Source of the DNA: Thraustochytrium sp. TN22
Lineage: Eukaryota > Sar > Bigyra > Thraustochytrida > Thraustochytriidae
NCBI GenBank assembly: GCA_013306675.1
Contig: JABLUY010000009.1
Coordinates: 248,001 to 312,000, forward strand
Direction of reading: 5' to 3'
DNA: 64,000 nucleotides
Under the pieces are notes generated by a model that was given only the letters and a program-made list of their open reading frames with translations, had not been told where the DNA came from and made no database searches. Shown in pieces: positions 9,533-17,028 of this stretch (position 1 is its first letter; the number at the start of each line of letters is the position of its first letter). The translations under genes and the position numbers were made by a program.

Positions 9533-12400
9533 TCAACGACGAAAGGCGCCCACTTGCGCTGGCGCTGCAACGACGTACTTGGGCTCCACGCCATTGTCGA
9601 AGAGAGTGGTCGGCGCACGACCAAGCCGGCGGCTCAGCTGACGACTCAGACGCCGCACAGGCTGCGCCAGAGCCTCGCCTCGCGCCGTGCGAACCGGAAT
9701 GGCCCCCGCGCGCGGCTCTACGCTCGCCGTACGCGGAGGACCAGCTTCTACAGAAGTGCGCTCGAGCCGTCTCAAGTTGGCGCGAAAGTCATCCACCGAC
9801 ATGGGCGAGTTCGCAAAGTCGAGGCCGGTCGAGATCCAGCGCTCCTTCAGCTCTGCGTAGGACCACACCGTGCTACGCGAGGGGAGGAGGAGCACCGGGT
9901 CCGGGATCGGGTCGCCAAGGAGGGTCACGAGGTCGTCCTCGTCGAGACCGAGCGCCTCCAGAGGCTCGTCATACGCCGGCAGGTCCTGGTACTCCGGGGC
10001 GGCCTCCAGGCGGTCCTGTCGCTGCCACTCGGGCCAGCCGGCGAGCCAGGCCTCGAACGCCTCGTCGGTAATGGCCAGCGCCTCCTCCTTGGCCGCGTTG
10101 AGCTCGGCCTCGGATACCTGCGCGACGCCGCCGAAGATCATGGCGTGGGCCGAGACCGGGAGGTCGAGCGCCAGACGGAGTGCGAGCTCGAAGCGGAGGT
10201 AGACCGCCACGTCGTCGACGCGACGCCGGCCTCGTGACGCGATGTGCTTCTCCACGTGCTCATGGACCACGCCGAGGCGCATGACGCCGCGGCCGAGCTC
10301 GCGAAGCTTGGCACGGTCGCCGCGCGCCCGGGCCGTCCGGACGACGACCTCCATCTGGTTCAGCGCGAAGATTGGCTTGTCGTTGCACCGGTCGAGGCTG
10401 TCGAGCATGCGAAGGACGCACTCGTCGCGCACCGAAGCATCCGTGGAGATGACCTTGGCCAGGTCGCGCATGCGATGTAGCAGGCCGTCGCGCAGCGTCC
10501 GGTCCTGCATCTCGGCGCTAAAGAGAAGCATGCTGAAGAAGCGAATGACGCCCCTGACGTGCGCCGGGTCGACGACCGGCGTGATGTCCGCGATGATGCT
10601 GGAGAGCTCGGAAGCGACGAACTCTGGGATGTCTTGCTCGAAAGTGCCGCCGTCGTGGCCGTCGCCGCCAAAGTCGAAATCCAGCCCCCCACCAATCATC
10701 AAGCAGGCGACCGCGACCTCTCGCAAGTGGGCCATGTCATCCTCCGAAATGTTGGATCCCGTCAAGGGAACCGTGAGCGGGCGGAGGCGCGGTTGCGTGA
10801 ACGGCTCGTCTGGCAAGGCCTCGAGCTCCCTGCAATACATGAAGGAGGCCAGTCGGCCGCGCACGCGAAGCGATGCAGGCACAGTGCGCAGCGCAGTGCA
10901 GTAGTTTGCATCCAGGTTGCCTCGGACCGAAAGGGCCTCCGGCAGCGCGCGCAGCGAGGTGCAGCCGGACAAGACCAGGTCACCGTGGACCTTGAGCCCG
11001 CTCGGCAGCGTCTCGAGGCTTGTGCAGTCGGTGAGGATGAGGTGCCCCCGGACACGGGTGAGGGAGTCCGGAAGCGAACGCAGCGAGGAGCATCCGTTCA
11101 ATTCCATGTGACGCAGGTCCTCCCAGCGTGGCAGATGCGTGAGGGCATCGCAGTTAGGCAGCATGACCATGCCGCCGTCCAGGCGCAGATCCTCGGGCAG
11201 AGCGCGAGGGCCCGGGTCCACGCCTTGGAAGATGAGACTCCCAACGCGAATGCCGGAGCCCCAGCGCGTCGGCGCACGCGCACCCCTGAAAATGAGCGCC
11301 TTTTTCACGTGCAGGTTATCGGGCAGCTCCACATCTGGCTCGTCCATGTCGAAATTGGCGATGGCCATGGAGCCCTCGACCACAAGCCCACGGCACAGGG
11401 CGTCGGGGACGCTGGTGGCTGTGGGAACCACGAGGAGGTCGCCGCCGACGAGACGCAGTGGTGGAAGACGTTCTGGCAATTGCGTAAGCAGCGTGCGGAG
11501 GCCTCGCACCTTGACCTCGAGCGTGGCCTCGGATGACGAGTCATCCCACTGCGCCCAAACAAGCTGTGACTTGCGCAGCTCGGCGCGAAAGCCATCGCCC
11601 GGGACTCGCGCCAGCGCAGCACGTGTCGCCGTGCGCCGGCGTGTAGCCTCGCACGGGGACGGACACGCCGGGAAGCAGCACACGTGCCGTCGTGTCCACG
11701 CCGCGCAGAGCACGGCGTGCTCCGCGCTCGACCTGGCCGCGCTTTTAGACCAGGCCACGTCGGCGTGAAAGCGCTCGCGAGAGCCCCACACGCAATCGCG
11801 CAAGACACAGCACGACTCGCCCCCGGCACGGCTCAGCTTGACGCCCATGAGGCATAACGGCGCGGCAATGGCATACGGCAGGGCCACAGCGGCAGCTGCG
11901 AGCGCGAAGGGCGCTTCAGCGAGGAGGCACACGCAGCCTTGCTTGCGGGGCTTTTGCGAACACGGGAGAATGTAGGTGTCCTTGTGGTCGTCACATCGTA
12001 GTATCACCGACCCGCACAGCACTGGAAGTATAGGAAAGCATGTGCTCAAAATCATGAGGCTCGAGCAGGTCAGCACGCAGCACCGCTCCGGCCCGTCGCC
12101 CTCGTGCATCTCCGACAAATTACCCAGGCAGGGGCACACACAAATGGCTGCATGGCCAAAAAACGTATCCAAGTCTTGTCTGCAGCAGTACGGCCTGATC
12201 GCTTCCGGCAGCGGGTCCTTGGGTTCCGACACAGCGTAAGCTAGCCACTGCACGAAGTCCGGCGACTTGCCAAGGTGCGTGAGCGCGAAAGTAATACCAT
12301 ATCCGGCCATCTCGACCATCAGGTACTTGGACGAGCGTCTGTCCATCTCCGGCATCATCGACGCGGTGTCCACGTCGGCCTCCAAGTCGGCCTCGTCCAT
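9533..12400 (-). CDS. LRR-NEL-(U-box-like) putative E3 ubiquitin ligase, paralog 3
   Basis: The 955 aa product is the close duplicate of paralog 2. The longer open frame begins at a TTG; the first ATG after an in-frame upstream TAG is at 12400 and gives MDEADLEADVDTAS, matching the second Met of paralog 2. It has the same layout: Cys-rich hydrophobic segments, LRRs at about 388-537, an NEL-type domain at about 606-797 with motif RCNDKPIFALNQME (Cys672), and a U-box-like segment at about 822-878 (PDPVLLLPSRSTVWSY). The N-terminal third differs more from paralog 2 than the rest. The family role (ubiquitin transfer through the Cys) is inferred from bacterial NEL enzymes. Confidence 0.82.
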   Translation of the reverse strand: MDEADLEADVDTASMMPEMDRRSSKYLMVEMAGYGITFALTHLGKSPDFVQWLAYAVSEPKDPLPEAIRPYCCRQDLDTFFGHAAICVCPCLGNLSEMHEGDGPERCCVLTCSSLMILSTCFPILPVLCGSVILRCDDHKDTYILPCSQKPRKQGCVCLLAEAPFALAAAAVALPYAIAAPLCLMGVKLSRAGGESCCVLRDCVWGSRERFHADVAWSKSAARSSAEHAVLCAAWTRRHVCCFPACPSPCEATRRRTATRAALARVPGDGFRAELRKSQLVWAQWDDSSSEATLEVKVRGLRTLLTQLPERLPPLRLVGGDLLVVPTATSVPDALCRGLVVEGSMAIANFDMDEPDVELPDNLHVKKALIFRGARAPTRWGSGIRVGSLIFQGVDPGPRALPEDLRLDGGMVMLPNCDALTHLPRWEDLRHMELNGCSSLRSLPDSLTRVRGHLILTDCTSLETLPSGLKVHGDLVLSGCTSLRALPEALSVRGNLDANYCTALRTVPASLRVRGRLASFMYCRELEALPDEPFTQPRLRPLTVPLTGSNISEDDMAHLREVAVACLMIGGGLDFDFGGDGHDGGTFEQDIPEFVASELSSIIADITPVVDPAHVRGVIRFFSMLLFSAEMQDRTLRDGLLHRMRDLAKVISTDASVRDECVLRMLDSLDRCNDKPIFALNQMEVVVRTARARGDRAKLRELGRGVMRLGVVHEHVEKHIASRGRRRVDDVAVYLRFELALRLALDLPVSAHAMIFGGVAQVSEAELNAAKEEALAITDEAFEAWLAGWPEWQRQDRLEAAPEYQDLPAYDEPLEALGLDEDDLVTLLGDPIPDPVLLLPSRSTVWSYAELKERWISTGLDFANSPMSVDDFRANLRRLERTSVEAGPPRTASVEPRAGAIPVRTARGEALAQPVRRLSRQLSRRLGRAPTTLFDNGVEPKYVVAAPAQVGAFRR

Positions 12401-13021
12401 CTTGGCCAAGGACGCGATCTCCGACGCGTGAGGCTCGGCGAGCTAGCCGAGGCGTCAGCCAGCCTTCGCAGCGCCCGGCCCTCGCGCCGCCGGCCGCCCG
12501 CGCCGCCCTTGCGCCCGGCGCGCGCAGGCAAACCTGATGTGTGTCTACTTGCTTCGTGGTCATCACGGTGAGAGGCGAGCGAGCGAGCGAGCGACTCGGA
12601 ACGAGCGAGCGAGTGGTACGTAGGAGATGACTATTGACGTTGCACATCCGTCGCGTAAACATTTGCGGGGCACGGCGACGCAGGCGCGGAGATGTGACGC
12701 CGCAGCGGATCACGCAGCATGTATGTATACTATTGGCAAGGAATTGGACGACTGATGTTGCTGACGTCCGCAGAGTCTGTGAGTTTGTCGACGGCGGCTC
12801 AACCATCACCGGTGCCGACGTTCAAGTTGTCGATGCTACGCGCAAGGTAGTTTGCGGCACCGTCACTGCAACGCGACGCCTCCTGCAGGCCGGCGAGGAA
12901 ATGCTTCACCATCGCTTTGCTTTTACGGAGGAACACATCTGATGGAAACCTCTCGTTCGGCCATCAGGGTCCATCAGAGCGCCGCGGCTCAGCGGCGGCA
13001 TCTTTAAAATCACATAAGATC
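12401..13021. other. Intergenic region with GAGC tetranucleotide runs and a doubtful short frame
   Basis: GAGC/GCGA repeats lie near 12573-12615. An open frame on the plus strand ends at 12942 and contains VCEFVDGGSTITGADVQVVD, which reads like real protein rather than low complexity, but the frame starts at TTG and I recognise no family. It may be a small exon or a relic. The rest shows no defined element. Confidence 0.3.
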
Positions 13022-15757
13022 TTATTCGTCGAGGCTGAGAAGAGAAGGCGAGGTAGGGTGATCCGCAGGATTGGTGGGCGGGACGTGAGAGATAATGCGC
13101 TTGTCGTTGACCCACATGGGGCCAATGGTCCAGGGCTGACGGACGGTCTCGCGGGACTCAAAGGCGGCGCGGCTAACGAAGACGTCGCCGCGCTTGAAGT
13201 AAATGCGCGTGACCCGCGAGAAGTCAGAGTGGCGCACGCGGAACATAAAACCGTTGCCGATGGCATAGGCCTGCTTGGCGATGGCGATGGGCTTGTCGAC
13301 GCTCATGAGCGGGTCCATCAAGTCAAAAGGGTACTCCTTGCCGTCGAGCACGTGCTCAAAGACGCCGTCGGAGAGCAGCTTGCGCTTGAGGCGCAAGAAG
13401 ACGATGTTTCCAGAGACTCTAATGGAGAACTCGGACTCCATGACCTCGAGCATGCGGCGGCGCACGGATCCAAAGTTCAGCGAGCTGGCGCGCAGGTTGG
13501 AGATGACGCTGCGGGACTCCTGAATGCCGATGAATGTGCCTTCAATATCGAGCGTGCCGTTCGGGTCAAGGCCGTCGAAGGCGTTGGGAATGTTCGTGTC
13601 ATGCTGCAAATAGCGCTCCAGGTCCTCGAGCGGCATCTGTACGCGGCGGCACGAGTACGGCACGCAGCGCGGCGAGCCGGTCATCAAGGTGCCACAGCTC
13701 TCGTCGCTGGCAATGGGAGAGCCGGGCGCAACGCGCACGCGCTTCTTGTTGGCGTCAGCAGCCGCAGCGGCCGCCTTTTGCTGCTGCAGTTGCTGCAGCT
13801 TGTGCAGGATGTCCGGGTGCAGGCGGTTGGGGCGGCGGCCCAGGCGGTGCGCCTCGTCGCTGCAAGAGTCGACCAGCGTGAGGAAGACACGGCGCATGCG
13901 TGATTCGGCGTCCCCCTGCGGACGCGGCGGGCCGTCCTCGGCCGCATCCAAGGAGTCTGCAGCGCGGCGCTTGTCCCCGGAGGACGAGTCCGGGGACGCG
14001 GAGGCGGCCTCAATGTCGGAGCGCGGCTCGGACTCGGCCAAGGACGCGGCCGCGACGTAGAGTTCTTCGACCTCGCTAAGGGTTGACCCACGCGATCTGA
14101 GAAAATCCGCCAGGTAGTCCTGCATGGCCGCGTTGAAGCGAGCGAAACCCTGGTCGATGCTCATGCCGCGGTCCCGGTTGTAGGCAATCTCGCGACAAAC
14201 TGAGTTGATGTGCTCCGTGAAGTCGTCCTCGGCGAGCACGTGCTGCGCGAGGCTGCGCAGGATGCTTTGCAAGTGGCGGCGCTGCGCCGCGCGCCGCGCG
14301 CTGCCGGTACTCGCGTCGTGCTCATCGTCGCCGTCCTCGTCCTCGTCCTCACCTTCGCTGCACGATGAGCTCGCCGCCGCGGCCGCGGCGGCGGCGGCGG
14401 TGGCGGCCCCAGAAGAGGACGAGGAGCTCGCTTCGCCCTCCTCTTGAGCATCGTCGAAGAGCTTGGAGCGCTGCGGGCCCTGGAGCAGGACAGCCATGTG
14501 GTAGAGGAGGGTGGCGGGCGTGCGTGCCACCGCGGCCTCGCGCTGCGAGCTCCTGCGGCGGCGGCAAAAGATGGCAAAGGACGGCGTCTTGAAGATGCCC
14601 ACGCAGCGCAGCTGCTGGTTCGCCTCGGGGCGGAACACGTAGGCGCAGAAGTTGTGCTGCAGGTGCCGCGTGTACTTGGTAGCGGTCCACATATAGGTCC
14701 AGCCCTGGTGCTCGAGGCTGTTGAACTCAAAGACCAGCTTGAAGGAACCATCCTCCACCGGCACCACGGAGCGTTCCAGGCTCGGGTACCAAGGCGCCAA
14801 TGGGCGCCCGCGCCGCCGTTCCTGTTCCTGAATGACTGATTGCTGCACAATACTGCCGACCTCGATGTCCTTGAAGGTGCCGTCCACCGTGTCGAAACGC
14901 CCGTACGCCACGAACCGGGGCGCCGTTCGAAGCGCAAAATTCGGCTTGAACACCGCGTGCAGAGTGATGGCCTGCCCACAGAACATCCGAGGCTGGTGCC
15001 GCGGCTCGTCGTCAGGCCCAGGCCCCGCCGTGCAGCAAGGGAAACACCGGAGGTTCTTCTGGCCCTGAGTTTTGTTGTTCCTCTGGTACGTCTTCCGGAA
15101 GCGCTCCTCGTCGTACGACCCATACAGCGTGCCGTCGTCTTCCGCCCACGCCTTGTTTCGCGATTGCGCGTGCGTCTTGAAATGCATGGCCGGCGGCGCA
15201 TGCTCCTGCTGCTGGCCGGAATACGGCTGCTGCGACTGCGACTGCAACTGCGACTGCGCCGGCGCATCATGATATACAAAGAGCTGCTCCTCGTGATTGG
15301 GTACCTGGATCACCTGCGCCGGTGACAGCAGCGCGCCAGACGGCGCGTGCTGCTGAGCAGGTTCGCTTGGCGGGTACGGCGCTTGGTCCTCGAAGTACTG
15401 TCTGGGCGGGTTCGACGACGCCATGGAGAAATGCGGCTGCTGCTGTTGATGTTGCTGATGTTGCTGATGCTGCTGATGCTGCTGATGCTGCTGATGCTGC
15501 TGATGCTGATGATGATGATGATGCGTCACACCGGTGGCGTGGTTCGCGGCGTCCAAGTTCGCATCGAGATTGCCGGTGTCCCAGATCTCTGCCAGCGTCA
15601 CATCGCAGGCGTCCAGGCTCAGCAGCTCCAGCACCGTTCTATCCACGGAGCCGGGCGGCGGGGCCGTCGAAGGCACCTCGGCGTGCTGGTCCTTCCACGC
15701 GACATCCTCGCCCTCCCAGGCGGCGAGGCCGTCCTCGTCGTCCCAGAGCACGCTCAT
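13022..15757 (-). CDS. Hypothetical Gln/His-rich protein with two folded blocks, possibly nuclear
   Basis: The 911 aa product starts at ATG (MSVLWDDEDGLAAWEGED). It has an acidic N-terminus, a His5 run followed by repeated HQQ (coded at about 15440-15525), and a Gln/Ser-rich stretch. A first structured block (about 240-380) contains FCGQAITLHAVFKPNF and FEFNSLEHQGWTYMW. Long Ser/Glu/Asp/Ala low complexity follows, then a second block near the C-terminus with IPNAFDGLDPNGTLDIEGTF and IRVSGNIVFLRLKRKLLSD. This design (disordered Gln/acidic segments around compact domains) is common in transcription regulators, but I could not assign either block to a family, so no function is claimed. It sits inside the LRR-NEL cluster and is divergent from paralog 4. 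Confidence 0.75.
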   Translation of the reverse strand: MSVLWDDEDGLAAWEGEDVAWKDQHAEVPSTAPPPGSVDRTVLELLSLDACDVTLAEIWDTGNLDANLDAANHATGVTHHHHHQHQQHQQHQQHQQHQQHQQHQQQQPHFSMASSNPPRQYFEDQAPYPPSEPAQQHAPSGALLSPAQVIQVPNHEEQLFVYHDAPAQSQLQSQSQQPYSGQQQEHAPPAMHFKTHAQSRNKAWAEDDGTLYGSYDEERFRKTYQRNNKTQGQKNLRCFPCCTAGPGPDDEPRHQPRMFCGQAITLHAVFKPNFALRTAPRFVAYGRFDTVDGTFKDIEVGSIVQQSVIQEQERRRGRPLAPWYPSLERSVVPVEDGSFKLVFEFNSLEHQGWTYMWTATKYTRHLQHNFCAYVFRPEANQQLRCVGIFKTPSFAIFCRRRRSSQREAAVARTPATLLYHMAVLLQGPQRSKLFDDAQEEGEASSSSSSGAATAAAAAAAAASSSCSEGEDEDEDGDDEHDASTGSARRAAQRRHLQSILRSLAQHVLAEDDFTEHINSVCREIAYNRDRGMSIDQGFARFNAAMQDYLADFLRSRGSTLSEVEELYVAAASLAESEPRSDIEAASASPDSSSGDKRRAADSLDAAEDGPPRPQGDAESRMRRVFLTLVDSCSDEAHRLGRRPNRLHPDILHKLQQLQQQKAAAAAADANKKRVRVAPGSPIASDESCGTLMTGSPRCVPYSCRRVQMPLEDLERYLQHDTNIPNAFDGLDPNGTLDIEGTFIGIQESRSVISNLRASSLNFGSVRRRMLEVMESEFSIRVSGNIVFLRLKRKLLSDGVFEHVLDGKEYPFDLMDPLMSVDKPIAIAKQAYAIGNGFMFRVRHSDFSRVTRIYFKRGDVFVSRAAFESRETVRQPWTIGPMWVNDKRIISHVPPTNPADHPTSPSLLSLDE
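15440..15525 (-). repeat. Trinucleotide-type repeat coding His/Gln in the hypothetical gene
   Basis: A run of GCTGAT and GTTGAT units, ending in repeated GAT, codes for HHHHH and then repeated HQQ on the minus strand. Repeats of this kind commonly vary in length between alleles. Confidence 0.8.
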
Positions 15758-17028
15758 GGCTTCCCGGCCTGATTCTGCGCTCGACCAGGCGTACGTACAG
15801 GCCCGCGCGGGCGAGCAGCCAGCCTCCCTCCGTCGCGCCTCGCGTCGAGGAAGGTCGCCTGCCAGAGGCGGAGACGGAGCTCAAGACACGAAGCAAAAGA
15901 AAGCGCTGAGCGACTCCGAGGCCGGGCGGCGAGTGCGGATGGCGCGCCTGTCCCGCCGATCCTTGCCGCGCGGCCAGGCCGCCGCCGCCGGGGGGCCGCG
16001 CCGCCGCCGCGCGCGGCGGGAGGGCACGGGGGCCGCGCCGCGCCGCGCCGCGCCGCGCCGCGTCGAGCCGCGCCGCGCCGCGCAGCAGCCGCGCGGGCAC
16101 GACAGATGCGCGTTTGCCCTCGAGGGACGCAGGCACGCACATGTGATCAGACGGCGAGCAGCGGTCCAAATGCCGGCGGGGCGGCGGGTAACTAGGCGCG
16201 GCGGCGCGCGCAAGGGCAGAGTTCGACTTGCGGCGGCGCGGCAAAGGGCACGACGCGGCCGCGCAAGTCGGGGCGGCGCGGGGCGGCGCGCGCCGAGGCG
16301 AGCGCGGCGGCGGCGCTCAGGGCGCAGTCCGCCAGGTCCGCCAGGCCCGCGACGGCGGCGGCGGGCGGCGCCGCAGCCCGGCAGGGCGGGCAGAGCCGAG
16401 CCGAGCCGCGGGCGGCGGCATGCGCTGGCGGCCGCGGCGGCGCCCGGCGTGCGCGAAGCCGGCGAAGCTGGTCGGAGGAGACGGGACGCGACGAGGAGGC
16501 GAGGCGAAGGCGGCGCGCGCGGCGATCGTCGTGGCGGACGTGATGGACGTCTCGTTCTCGCAGAGGACGCGCGCGTGAGCGGGCGCCGTCAGAGCGATCG
16601 ACATCGTGGTGGAGAGGAATTTGCTGGTCGCCGTCGTGGATGCACGGGCATGCACGGGGAAGGTGGGACGCCGCGGGACAGAGCTCCGAGCCGGGCGCCG
16701 AGCAACGTCGAAGCTGGCGCTGGCGGCACGGCGCGGCGCGGCGCCGCGGGCGAGGACGAGCGGCCGCGCAGGCCCGAGACGCAGGCCGCGGCGAGGCGGG
16801 GCGCCAAGCGCGCCAAGAGCTTGACGCGAGCTCGAATTCGAATTCGAACTTGAGCTGACTCGGACTCGGAGCGACCCCCAGAATAGGGCGGCCGGCCAGG
16901 AGGAATAGACCGCGGCCGCGCGCGCGTGCGGAAACAGGTGCAGGTACTACGCGCAAGCCTTGCCTTGCCAAGCAAAACATAGCTCGCCCGGCCGGGCGGT
17001 CGGCGCGGCGGCGCGGCGCGCGGCGAGG
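15758..17028. other. Long GC-rich divergent promoter region
   Basis: This 1.27 kb stretch separates two divergent genes. It is dominated by GCC/GCG repeats (for example GCCGC runs at about 16035-16080). Many open frames exist on both strands, but all give Arg/Ala/Gly/Pro low complexity and overlap each other antisense, so none is accepted. It presumably holds both promoters; I recognise no motif. Confidence 0.5.

Noticed and set aside
12634-12942. Short plus-strand frame with protein-like sequence
   Set aside because: Begins at TTG, no family match, and no clear splice partners; kept only as a note in the spacer entry.
13022-15757. Idea that the orphan gene is a CSL/LAG1-type transcription factor
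   Set aside because: None of the expected DNA-binding motifs of that family is present; the similarity was only in overall layout.
15534-16853. Long plus-strand open frame (and overlapping minus frames) in the divergent spacer
   Set aside because: Composition is extreme GC; the translation is Arg/Ala/Gly low complexity; frames overlap antisense and none has a family motif.
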